Below are positions 36,173 through 44,546 of a stretch of 64,000 nucleotides of DNA, piece after piece. A model generated the notes under the pieces. The model was given only the letters and a program-made list of their open reading frames with translations, had not been told where the DNA came from and searched no databases. This stretch comes from Sphingomonas flavalba (GTDB lineage Bacteria; Pseudomonadota; Alphaproteobacteria; Sphingomonadales; Sphingomonadaceae). The position numbers and the translations under genes were made by a program. Position 1 is the first letter of the stretch; each line of letters begins with the position of its first letter. The stretch spans positions 1-64,000 of the forward strand of contig NZ_SPHY01000009.1 in assembly GCF_004796535.1 (NCBI RefSeq), in the 5' to 3' direction.

Positions 36173-36898
36173 TCAATCCCCCGCCCGCGCCTCGTCGACC
36201 GCCTTCTTCAGCATGTCGTAGCCGACCGCGCCGGACAGCACCTTGTCGCCGACGACCCAGGCCGGCGTGCCGCTGATCCCCAGCGCCCGCGCCAGGCGAA
36301 CGTTGCCGGCCAGTTCCGCCTCGACCTGCGGCGAATGCGTGGCGGTCGCGACCGCCGCGCCGTCCAGCCCCGCCTTGCGCGCCGCCGCCTCGATCGTCGC
36401 CTTGGCCGGGCGGCCGGTCGCGTACATCGCATCGTGAAAGGCGACGAAGCGATCCTGGCCGGCGGCGGCCAGGCTGACGCGGGCGGCGTCCTCGCTTTCC
36501 TCGCTCAGGATCGGCAACTCGCGGAACACCACCTTCACCCGCTTGTCCGCTGCGATCAGGCGCTGCACGTCCGGCAGGCTGGCCCGACAATAGCCGCAGG
36601 CATAGTCGAAGAACTGGACGAGGACGACATCGCCGTCCTTCGCCCCGTTCCACGCGCCGGCGAACGGCGTTTCCAGCGCCTTGCGGTTGCTGGCGATCAT
36701 CTTCGCCGTCTCCCGCTCGTGCAGCTTCGCCATCGCTTCGGGAATGACTTCCGGGTTGTCGAGCAGATAGGCGCGCACCTGGTTCCCCGCTGCCGCCTCA
36801 TCCGCCGGGCGCATCGCCACCGTCACGACAATCGCGGTCACCGCCGCAGAGCCGAGCGCGACGGCGCCCAGCAATTTCCAACCCGGTCCGCCGCTCAT
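36173..36898 (-). CDS. DsbA-family thiol:disulfide oxidoreductase
   Basis: 241-aa protein with an N-terminal membrane anchor (about 8-28), a helical stretch (42-75) and a thioredoxin fold with CGYC (C101, C104) in FFDYACGYCRASLPD and the cis-Pro loop GTPAWVVG. The N-terminal arrangement resembles Com1/ScsC/BdbD-like DsbA proteins. It probably forms or isomerises disulfides in the periplasm. Its ATG overlaps the M48 protease stop (ATGA). Confidence 0.9.
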   Translation of the reverse strand: MSGGPGWKLLGAVALGSAAVTAIVVTVAMRPADEAAAGNQVRAYLLDNPEVIPEAMAKLHERETAKMIASNRKALETPFAGAWNGAKDGDVVLVQFFDYACGYCRASLPDVQRLIAADKRVKVVFRELPILSEESEDAARVSLAAAGQDRFVAFHDAMYATGRPAKATIEAAARKAGLDGAAVATATHSPQVEAELAGNVRLARALGISGTPAWVVGDKVLSGAVGYDMLKKAVDEARAGD

Positions 36899-38280
36899 CG
36901 TCTCCGTTTCCCATTCTCGGCCGCCGCGCGGGAGACCATTACGATATCCTGGGCGCGCAGCCAGTCCGGCGTGCCCGTTTTCAAGCCGTTCAGCGCCTGC
37001 TGGGCGTTGACCAGCGCCAGCCCCGGCTGGCCGATCAGATTGTAGCGCTCCGCCGTCGCCAGCGCAGCACGCGGCTGGTCGCCCTCGCGGTCGTAGACGA
37101 TGCCGAGCTGATACCAGGCGAAGGGGTTGTCGTTGTCGCGCGCCACCGCCGCCTTCAACACCCGCCGCGCTTCGTCGAAATGCGTCGGGTCCTCGGTGGA
37201 GATCAGGGCATGGCCGAGCATCGCCGCGATCAGCGGCTGGTTGCGCGTTTCCGCCACCGCCTCGCGCAGCGGCGCGATCGCGTCCTTCGGTCGCCCGGAT
37301 TCAAGCAGCACCTGCCCCTTCAACTCCAGGAAATAGGGGTCATCCGGCTGCACCTGGAGCAACGCGTCGACCTCCGCCACCGCTTTCTCCGGGTAAGCGG
37401 ACTTGTGATAGGCATAGGCCCGGGCATAGCGGGCCGGAATGCTCTTGTCGGTTTCCGGATAGTCGCGCAGCGTCGTCTTCGGATCGGACACGAAGCCGAC
37501 CAGCTTCGCCTTCACCCGTTCGAACCGCGCCTCGATCGCCGGGTCGGCCGGCGTGTTCCAGGCCGGGTCGCCGTGGTAGCGGCCGGTCAGGAACTGGATG
37601 CGCTCGCCGGTCATCGGGTGGTCGTAGGCGAAACTGTCGCGGTCAATGCCGTAGCCGTAGCGGAATTCCAGATTCTGCAATTTTTTGAAGAAGGACAGCG
37701 ACCCGCGCCCGCTGATCCCGGCCTTGCTCAGATAGGTCGCGCCGGCCTCATCCGCCGCCGCCTCCTGCGTGCGGGTGAAGGCAAGGAACTTGCCCGTCGC
37801 CGCCTGCTGGCCGGCAGCCATGATCCCGGCGCCCGCCTCGCCCGCGCCGGCGGCTATCGCCGCCACGCCCAGCAGCAGGCTGACCAGGGTGATGCCGGTC
37901 GCTGTCTTCACCCCCTCGCCGATGCGGATGATGTGCCCGCCGACGATATGGCCAAGCTCGTGAGCGATGACGCCCTGTACCTCCTCCGCGGTGTCGGCCG
38001 CCGCGATCAGCCCGCTGTGCAGGTAGACGATCTGGCCGCCGGCGACGAAGGCATTGATACTGTTGTCGTGGATGACCACGACCGACACGTTGCGCGGGTC
38101 GAGCCCGGCGGCGACGATCAGCGGGCGGGACAGGTCGGCAAACAGCGCCTCGCTCTCCGCGTCGCGCAGCAGCGACTGGGCGAAAGCGGGCTGGAACGCC
38201 AGGGTAAGGGACAGGCACAGGGCGAGCAGGCCACGCAAGATCGCGTGCAGCCCACGACCCCGATCACCTGTCCCAGCCAT
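36895..38280 (-). CDS. M48 metalloprotease with TPR domain (BepA-like)
   Basis: 461-aa periplasmic zinc protease and chaperone. Signal peptide about 1-34 (FQPAFAQ). HELGH (107-111) in GVIAHELGHIVGGH is the zinc site, and TQEAAADEAG supplies the third ligand. The C-terminal half is TPR-like helices (DPYFLELKGQVLLESGRP, NPFAWYQLGIVYDREG). BepA works on outer-membrane protein assembly with the BAM complex. AGGAG lies 6 nt before ATG 38280. Coupled with the DsbA-like gene, so a joint role in envelope protein folding is plausible. Confidence 0.9.
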   Translation of the reverse strand: MAGTGDRGRGLHAILRGLLALCLSLTLAFQPAFAQSLLRDAESEALFADLSRPLIVAAGLDPRNVSVVVIHDNSINAFVAGGQIVYLHSGLIAAADTAEEVQGVIAHELGHIVGGHIIRIGEGVKTATGITLVSLLLGVAAIAAGAGEAGAGIMAAGQQAATGKFLAFTRTQEAAADEAGATYLSKAGISGRGSLSFFKKLQNLEFRYGYGIDRDSFAYDHPMTGERIQFLTGRYHGDPAWNTPADPAIEARFERVKAKLVGFVSDPKTTLRDYPETDKSIPARYARAYAYHKSAYPEKAVAEVDALLQVQPDDPYFLELKGQVLLESGRPKDAIAPLREAVAETRNQPLIAAMLGHALISTEDPTHFDEARRVLKAAVARDNDNPFAWYQLGIVYDREGDQPRAALATAERYNLIGQPGLALVNAQQALNGLKTGTPDWLRAQDIVMVSRAAAENGKRRR

Positions 38281-38335
38281 CACGCACTCCTGCCCGATAC
38301 GGCCTGAACCGCGCCTGACCCCCCTTTTACTTCCC

Positions 38336-40939
38336 TTATTCCGATGCGCCGAAAGTCCGCTGCCACCAGCCTCGGCGCGGCTGGCCATTCTCATCGTTGG
38401 CCACGTCCGTGGGCGCCTCTGCCGCAACGGCGGCCGGGGCTTCCGCGTCAACGGCAACGGCAGCGGCCTTCTTCGCCGGCGCGCGCCGGGCCCGCTTCGG
38501 CTTTTCTGGTGCCGGTTCAGCGACGGTCTCGGCTTTCTCCGCCTCGGCCGGGGCTTCCGCCGGCGCCGCCTTGGCCGGAGCCTTGCGGCGCGTCGCCCGC
38601 TTCGGCTTCTCGGCCGCTTCCGGCTCAGCCGCCGGTGCCGGCTCGGCCGCGATCGGCTCGGCAGCGGCTTCCGCCGCCGGCTCCGCCTTGCGAGCCCGCG
38701 GGCGGCGGCGTGTCGTCTTGACCGGCACTTCTTCGACCGGCTCGGCCACCGGCGCCGCCACTTCCGGCTCCGCGACCGCCGCTTCTTCCGGCAGGTCTTC
38801 GGTCACCGCATCCGCATCGACGGCATCGCCGGCATCCGCCGGTGCGTCGCCGGCATGGCGACGGCGGCCACCGCGCCGGCCACGGCGACTGCGGCGGTTG
38901 CGGCCTTCGCCGATCTCCTCCTCGCTCGCGCCGTCCTGCGGGGCGGCACCATCGGCGCCGTCGTCGTCACCGGCTTCGACCAGTTCGGCCTCCGCCTCGG
39001 CATCGACATCGTGCTGACCGTCCTGCCCGTTCGTTTCGCCCTCGTCGCGCCGGCCACGCCGGCCACGCCGCCGGCGGCGACGGCGGCCGCGCCCTTCGCC
39101 GTCCTCACCGCGCGGGCGGGCCTCGCCGTCGCCGCGCGCCTCGGCCTCGTTCTCCTCCTCGTCGATCTCCTCGACGAAATCGTCGTCGTCCTCCTCGACC
39201 GGCGGCGGCGCGAAGCGCGGGGCGTAGGCCGGCGGCGGGCCGCTCGACTCGACGCTCATCCGCGCGCCTTCCGCTTCACCGTCCTGCGCCACCTCGATCC
39301 GGACGCCGTAGCGGTCCTCGACCTCGGCCAGTTCGGCACGCTTGTGGTTGAGCACGTAGAAGGCGGCTTCCTGGCTGGCGCGCAGCAGCAGCTTGGACCC
39401 GCGCCCGCGCGCCGCCTCATCCTCCAGCATACGCAGCGCCGACAGGCCGGCCGACGATGCGGTGCGCACCAGGCCGCTGCCCTCGCAATGCGGGCAGATC
39501 CGGGTCGATGCCTCCAGCACGCCGGTGCGCAGGCGCTGGCGGCTCATCTCCATCAGCCCGAACGAGCTGATCCGGCCAACCTGGATGCGGGCCCGGTCGT
39601 TGGCCAGCGCCGCCTTCATCGCCTTTTCGACCTTACGGACATTGGAGTTGTTCTCCATGTCGATGAAGTCGATGACGACCAGCCCGGCCATGTCGCGCAG
39701 CCGCAATTGGCGGGCGATCTCGTGCGCCGCCTCGAGGTTGGTCGACACCGCCGTCGCCTCGATACCGTGCTCGCGGGTGGAGCGGCCGGAGTTGATGTCG
39801 ATCGACACCAGCGCCTCGGTCGGGTTGATGACCAGGTAGCCGCCGGACTTCAGCTGGACCAGCGGCTGGTACATCTGCGACAACTGGTCCTCGACGCCGT
39901 AACGCTGGAACAGCGGCACCGCATCGGCATAGGCCTGCACCCGCCTGGCGTGGCTGGGCATCAGCAGCTTCATGAAATCCTTGGCGAGGCGGTAGCCCTC
40001 CTCGCCCTCGACAATTACCTCGTCGATGTCGCGGTTGTAGATATCGCGGATCGCCCGCTTGATCAGGTCGCTGTCGCCATAGATCAGCGCCGGCGCCGAC
40101 GATTGCAGCGTCGTCTCGCGAATGCCGTCCCACAGCCGGGCGAGATAGTCGAAATCGCGCTTGATCTCGGTCTTGGTGCGCTGCAGCCCAGCGGTGCGGA
40201 CGATGCAGCCCATCGTCTTCGGCAGGTTCAGGTCCGCCATCACCGCCTTCAGCCGCCGGCGGTCGGCAGCATCCGAAATCTTGCGGCTGATCCCGCCGCC
40301 ATGGGCGGTATTGGGCATCAGCACGCAATAGCGGCCGGCCAGCGACAGATACGTGGTCAGCGCCGCGCCCTTGTTACCGCGCTCTTCCTTGACGACCTGA
40401 ACCAGCAGCACCTGCCGCCGGCGGATCACGTCCTGGATCTTGTAGCGGCGGCGCAGGTTCATCCGCTTCTGGCGCAGGGTCTCGGCGGCATTGTCGTCGG
40501 CGCCGGCGTCGTTGCCCTCCGCCGACGCGTCCTCGTCGCCGTTATCGCCGACCTCGCCGTCGTAAGCGGCATCCTCCGCCGCATCATCAGCGTCGGCGGC
40601 ATCGTCGTCGTCATCCTGCTCGGCGGACCGCAGCGCCTCCTCGGCGGCGGCATGCTCCGCCTCCTCGCGCAGCAGCGCTTCGCGATCCTCCTTGGGGATC
40701 TGATAATAATCGGGGTGGATTTCGCTGAATGCCAGGAAACCGTGGCGATTGCCGCCATAGTCGACGAACGCCGCCTGCAGCGACGGTTCGACGCGGGTCA
40801 CCTTGGCCAGATAGATATTACCCTTGAGCTGCTTGCGCTCGGCAGATTCGAAATCAAGCTCCTCGATACGGTTTCCCTTGACGACGGCCACGCGGGTTTC
40901 CTCCCGGTGGCGCGCGTCGATCAACATGCGCATGGTCAT
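38336..40939 (-). CDS. rne: Ribonuclease E/G
   Basis: 867-aa endoribonuclease, core of the RNA degradosome. The S1 domain (about 36-200) is interrupted by an acidic insert of about 47 residues (107-153, DDDDDAADADDAAED-like). The catalytic Mg site has D381 in SIDINSGR and VVIDFIDMENN; the zinc link is C482-P-H-C485. The C-terminal half is unstructured, with Arg-rich RNA-binding patches (RRRRRRRGRRGRR), Ala/Pro/Glu repeats, and an end GWWQRTFG resembling the GWW motif that binds PNPase in alphaproteobacteria. Confidence 0.96.
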   Translation of the reverse strand: MTMRMLIDARHREETRVAVVKGNRIEELDFESAERKQLKGNIYLAKVTRVEPSLQAAFVDYGGNRHGFLAFSEIHPDYYQIPKEDREALLREEAEHAAAEEALRSAEQDDDDDAADADDAAEDAAYDGEVGDNGDEDASAEGNDAGADDNAAETLRQKRMNLRRRYKIQDVIRRRQVLLVQVVKEERGNKGAALTTYLSLAGRYCVLMPNTAHGGGISRKISDAADRRRLKAVMADLNLPKTMGCIVRTAGLQRTKTEIKRDFDYLARLWDGIRETTLQSSAPALIYGDSDLIKRAIRDIYNRDIDEVIVEGEEGYRLAKDFMKLLMPSHARRVQAYADAVPLFQRYGVEDQLSQMYQPLVQLKSGGYLVINPTEALVSIDINSGRSTREHGIEATAVSTNLEAAHEIARQLRLRDMAGLVVIDFIDMENNSNVRKVEKAMKAALANDRARIQVGRISSFGLMEMSRQRLRTGVLEASTRICPHCEGSGLVRTASSAGLSALRMLEDEAARGRGSKLLLRASQEAAFYVLNHKRAELAEVEDRYGVRIEVAQDGEAEGARMSVESSGPPPAYAPRFAPPPVEEDDDDFVEEIDEEENEAEARGDGEARPRGEDGEGRGRRRRRRRGRRGRRDEGETNGQDGQHDVDAEAEAELVEAGDDDGADGAAPQDGASEEEIGEGRNRRSRRGRRGGRRRHAGDAPADAGDAVDADAVTEDLPEEAAVAEPEVAAPVAEPVEEVPVKTTRRRPRARKAEPAAEAAAEPIAAEPAPAAEPEAAEKPKRATRRKAPAKAAPAEAPAEAEKAETVAEPAPEKPKRARRAPAKKAAAVAVDAEAPAAVAAEAPTDVANDENGQPRRGWWQRTFGASE

Positions 40940-41398
40940 TTATGATACTCCGGGCGCGCCTGGGCGGGGCACTGGCCGCCGCCGGCACGCGGTTGAATGA
41001 AGACGGCGGCGCCGTGCCGGTGGGCACCGCGGCCGTCTTGTCGGTTACAAAGGAAATTGCCTCTGCTGCCGGGGCACGGGCGGACTCTTGGTCCGTCCAA
41101 CGCCCCCATCCGCACGCACCGCCGGCCGAAGCCTCGCGATGGACGTTGGGGGAAAAATGCCTCATTGCAGCGTCAACCTGATGGATCGCCGGGAAAATCG
41201 GGCGATCTTCGAACCGGCACGGAGACATCCGCCTGCCGGTACTGGCATTAGCTAGCATCGGCCCGACGCAACGGCAACCACAGCCACGAATATTTCCTTT
41301 CCACCGTCACCGCCACCGGGCGATTAACGATCTATTTAGACTTTTATCCGAGGAATGGTTAACAACGCATTGCAAACGCGTCAGGGAGCGCGGAAGAC
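40940..41398. other. Divergent rne-amidase intergenic region
   Basis: 459 bp with no convincing gene. In the rne leader AAGACGGC (41000-41007) pairs with GCCGTCTT (41032-41039) around an inner CGGT/ACCG pair, and CGGAC-N5-GTCCG lies near 41085. Such leaders fit rne autoregulation by mRNA cleavage, known in E. coli. An AT-rich stretch at 41320-41365 on the amidase side holds TTAA-N7-TTTA (41324-41338), one mismatch from a CtrA box. Confidence 0.45.
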
Positions 41399-42655
41399 AT
41401 GATTTTGGGCTGGACCGGTCAACGATCCACGCGGCAAGAGACGGGCATGGCTGCCGTGCTGTTGATGATCGCCGCGCTCCTTGTCGGCCACCCGGCGGCG
41501 GCCGCGACGATCCGCAGCGTCGACGCAACCGCGTCGGCGATCACCATCCGTTTCGACGGGCCGATCCCCAGCGCTTCCGCCTTCATGGTCGACGGTCCGA
41601 ACCGCATCGCGGTCGACGTCGCCGGTGTCGAGCCGGGCGCCGCCGCCAATCCGGGCGGCGCCGTCGTCCGCATCCGCCAGGGCCGGTTCAACCCGACCAC
41701 CGTGCGCCTCGTCTTCGACCTGTCGGCGCCGGTCGTCGTCGCGAACGGCAGCTTCTCGGCCGACGGCGGCACCCTGACCCTTGCTCTCCGCCCAGCCAGC
41801 CAGGCCCGCTTCACCGCCGCCGTGCGGCAGGGGCGCAGCAACTTCCTCGCCCCCGCCGGGCTGCGCAGCGCCACCGCCAACCGCCGTTACAGCGTCACCG
41901 TCCCGCTCGACCCGCCGCGCAAGGCGGTCGCCCTCCCCGCGGTTGCCGGGCCTTCCGACGACAGCCGGCCGCTGGTTGTGATCGACGCCGGCCATGGCGG
42001 CCACGATCCGGGCGCGCTGTCGCCGACCAGGGGCAAGCGGGAAAAGGACATCACCCTCGCCGTCGCCCGCGCGATCCGCGACGAACTGGTCAGGGGCGGC
42101 CGCGTCCGCGTCGCGCTGACCCGCGACGACGACCGTTACCTCGTCCTGCGCGAGCGCTTCGAAATCGCACGGCGGCTGGGCGCGGACCTGTTCATCTCGA
42201 TCCACGCCGACAGCGCGCCGTCCGCCGACGCGCGCGGCGCGACGATCTACACCCTGTCCGAAGTCGCGTCGGATCGCGAGGCGGCCCTGCTCGCCCAGCG
42301 CGAGAACAAGGCGGACATCGTCCACGGCGTCAACCTCAGCGGCGAGAACGCCGACGTTACCTCGATTCTGATCGACCTCGCCCAGCGCGAGACGATGAAC
42401 ACCGCCGCCAGCTTCGCCCGCCTGCTTCAGCGCGAAGCGGCGCCGGACGTGCCGTTTCGCGCCACCCCGCACCGCATGGCGTCGCTGATGGTGCTGAAGG
42501 CACCCGACGTGCCCTCGCTGCTGTTCGAATGCGGCTACATCACCAACGACGAGGATCTGGCGTTCATCGGCTCAAAGAAGGGCCGCGACAGCATCGCTCG
42601 CGGCTTCCGCCAGGCGCTGGAAATCCACTTCGCCCGCCAGATGGCCTCGCGCTAA
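41399..42655 (+). CDS. N-acetylmuramoyl-L-alanine amidase (AmiC-type)
   Basis: 418-aa periplasmic zinc amidase that cuts peptide stems from peptidoglycan during cell separation. Signal peptide (MAAVLLMIAALLVG from Met 17), an AMIN domain for septal targeting (about 35-130), and an Amidase_3 domain (about 195-415) with IDAGHGGHDPGA, FISIHADSA and LLFECGYITN zinc and catalytic residues. ATG 41399 or ATG 41447 are possible starts. It is followed on the same strand by PBP1A after the SDR/LysR pair. Confidence 0.92.
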   Translation: MILGWTGQRSTRQETGMAAVLLMIAALLVGHPAAAATIRSVDATASAITIRFDGPIPSASAFMVDGPNRIAVDVAGVEPGAAANPGGAVVRIRQGRFNPTTVRLVFDLSAPVVVANGSFSADGGTLTLALRPASQARFTAAVRQGRSNFLAPAGLRSATANRRYSVTVPLDPPRKAVALPAVAGPSDDSRPLVVIDAGHGGHDPGALSPTRGKREKDITLAVARAIRDELVRGGRVRVALTRDDDRYLVLRERFEIARRLGADLFISIHADSAPSADARGATIYTLSEVASDREAALLAQRENKADIVHGVNLSGENADVTSILIDLAQRETMNTAASFARLLQREAAPDVPFRATPHRMASLMVLKAPDVPSLLFECGYITNDEDLAFIGSKKGRDSIARGFRQALEIHFARQMASR

Positions 42656-42694
42656 ACCTCTCCTGCACCGCGAAAACCCGCGCTCCGACACCCA

Positions 42695-43468
42695 CTACTT
42701 CGTCGTGTAGCCGCCGTTGACGAGGATGGTCTGCCCGGTCATCCACCAGCCGTCGGACACGAGGAAGCGGATCCACGGTACGATGTCGCCGATATCGGTC
42801 AGTCCGGTCGGCGAGAATGGCGACAGCGCCGCCGCGCCCTTGTGATAGGCGACGGCGTCGGCGCCTTCGGCCGGGTAGAAGAACGGCGTGTCCATCGGCC
42901 CCGGCCCGATCGCGGTGACCGATATGCCGCGCTCACCCAGTTCCTTCGACGCCGCGCGCGTATAGTGCTCCACCGGCGCCTTGGTCCCCGCATAGGACGC
43001 ATAGAACGGCGTGAACGCACCGAGCAGAGACGTCACCAGCGTGCAGATCTTGCCATTGTCGTTCAGTGCCTTGCCCGCTTCCTTGATGAAGAAAAAGGCC
43101 GATTTGGAATTGACCGCGCTCATTTCGTCGAACTCGGCCTCGCTGATCTCGGCCATCGGCTTCTTGAGCACCTTGCCGACCGTGTTGACCGCGATGTCGA
43201 TGCCGCCCATCGCGGCCTTGGCGTCGGCGAACAACGCCTCCACTGCCGCGGCAGTGGTCAGATCAGCCTGAAAGGCGTGGGCGGCGGCGCCTGCCGCGCG
43301 GACTGCCGCCAGCGTCTCCTCCGCCGCCGCCCGGGCCGCATCGCTATTATAATGGATCGCCACCGCCTTGGCGCCGTGCCCGGCGAGGTCGCGGACCAGC
43401 AGCCCGCCCAGATTCTTCGCGCCGCCGGCGATCAGCACTGTCTTTCCCTCGATTGCATGGTCGGCCAT
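42695..43468 (-). CDS. SDR-family oxidoreductase
   Basis: 257-aa classical short-chain dehydrogenase. The NAD(P) site appears as GGAKNLGG (usual TGxxxGxG varied), the active site as S in TLVTSLLGAF, Y and K in YASYAGTKAPVEHYTRAA, and PGPMDTPFF follows. The normal NNAG is changed to VNTVG, as in some SDRs of the FabG-like group. Substrate unknown. A divergently transcribed LysR gene 103 bp away probably controls it. Confidence 0.9.
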   Translation of the reverse strand: MADHAIEGKTVLIAGGAKNLGGLLVRDLAGHGAKAVAIHYNSDAARAAAEETLAAVRAAGAAAHAFQADLTTAAAVEALFADAKAAMGGIDIAVNTVGKVLKKPMAEISEAEFDEMSAVNSKSAFFFIKEAGKALNDNGKICTLVTSLLGAFTPFYASYAGTKAPVEHYTRAASKELGERGISVTAIGPGPMDTPFFYPAEGADAVAYHKGAAALSPFSPTGLTDIGDIVPWIRFLVSDGWWMTGQTILVNGGYTTK

Positions 43469-43527
43469 TCCCGGTCCTCCTTCTGGCGGTCACTTGAGGC
43501 GGGCAGATTATTCGCCAAGCCTGCGCT

Positions 43528-43540
43528 ATAAAGCCATTAT
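43528..43540. promoter_or_regulatory. Palindrome between SDR and LysR genes
   Basis: Perfect ATAA-N5-TTAT in the 103-bp divergent spacer. It is a candidate LysR-regulator site but is short and AT-rich, and does not fit T-N11-A exactly. Confidence 0.3.
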
Positions 43541-43571
43541 CTCTGACAACATCGGTCAGGAATGCCGACCA

Positions 43572-44480
43572 ATGGACCGTATCGACCACTTCCGCATCTT
43601 CGCCCGCGTCGTCGAATGCACCAGCTTCACCCGTGCGGCGGAAACGCTGGGCCTGCCGCGCTCGTCGGTGTCTGCGGCGGTGATCGGGCTGGAAGCGCGG
43701 CTGGGCACTCGCCTGCTCCACCGTACCACCCGCCGGGTCGCGCCGACGCCGGACGGCACCGCCTTCTACGAACGCTGCCTGCGCCTGGTGGCCGATGTCG
43801 AGGATGCGGAGTCGCTGTTTCGGGACGGAGCGGAAGGGCCGTCGGGCGAGTTGCGGATCGACATGCCCGGCCGCATCGGCCGGCTGATTGTCGCCCCGGC
43901 GCTCGGGGCGTTCCTCGACGCTTATCCGGGCATGACGATCAGCCTCGGCGTCTCCGACCGCCCGGTCGACCTGATCGAGGAAAGCGTCGACTGCGCCCTG
44001 CGCGTCGGCACCGTCACCGAACCCGGCCTGGTCGCGCGATCGATCGGCTCACTGCCGCTGATCAACGTCGCCAGCCCCGCCTATCTCCGCCGCCACGGCA
44101 CGCCGGAAAGCCCCGCCGACCTGCCCGCCCATCTCGCGGTCGGCTACGCTTCCCCCGCCGGCGGCAGGGTGGAGCCGTGGGAATGGGTCGAAAACGGCGC
44201 CCACCGCACGCTGCCGGTGCGCGCGCGCGTCACCGCCAACAATGCGGAGGCTTATATCGCCTGCTGCCTCGCCGGGCTGGGGCTGATCCAGATCCCTGCC
44301 TACGATGTCAGGGCGCATGTCGAACGCGGCGAGCTGGTCGATCTGATGCCCGCGCACCGCGCCGCGCCAATGCCGATGCACCTCGTCTATTCGCACCGCC
44401 GCCATCTGTCGCGGCGGCTTCGCGTCTTCACCGACTGGCTGGAGGCGCTGCTGCGCCGGTCGATCGCCGCCACGGCCTGA
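43572..44480 (+). CDS. LysR-family transcriptional regulator
   Basis: 302-aa regulator. N-terminal winged HTH: FRIFARVVECTSFTRAAETL, LPRSSVSAAVIGLEARLGTR and LLHRTTRRVAPTPDG. The effector-binding domain (about 90-290) is of the CrgA/AaeR-like group. Divergent from the SDR gene, which is its likely target. Start at ATG 43572; the frame is open further up with no better site. Confidence 0.93.
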   Translation: MDRIDHFRIFARVVECTSFTRAAETLGLPRSSVSAAVIGLEARLGTRLLHRTTRRVAPTPDGTAFYERCLRLVADVEDAESLFRDGAEGPSGELRIDMPGRIGRLIVAPALGAFLDAYPGMTISLGVSDRPVDLIEESVDCALRVGTVTEPGLVARSIGSLPLINVASPAYLRRHGTPESPADLPAHLAVGYASPAGGRVEPWEWVENGAHRTLPVRARVTANNAEAYIACCLAGLGLIQIPAYDVRAHVERGELVDLMPAHRAAPMPMHLVYSHRRHLSRRLRVFTDWLEALLRRSIAATA

Positions 44481-44546
44481 GCGTCTCCTCTCCCCGTCGC
44501 ATCCCCCGCTGGCAAAGCCCGCGAACTTTGCTAGAGCCGCAGTCCG

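Noticed and set aside
38054-40945. A 963-codon open frame on the plus strand opposite rne
   Set aside because: It is the antisense shadow of a very GC-rich gene: the product is Arg/Ala/Leu-rich without domains, and rne on the other strand has intact catalytic motifs.
40942-41181. A possible 79-aa gene starting just upstream of rne
   Set aside because: No ribosome site, composition unlike a protein of this genome, and it overlaps the rne leader structures.
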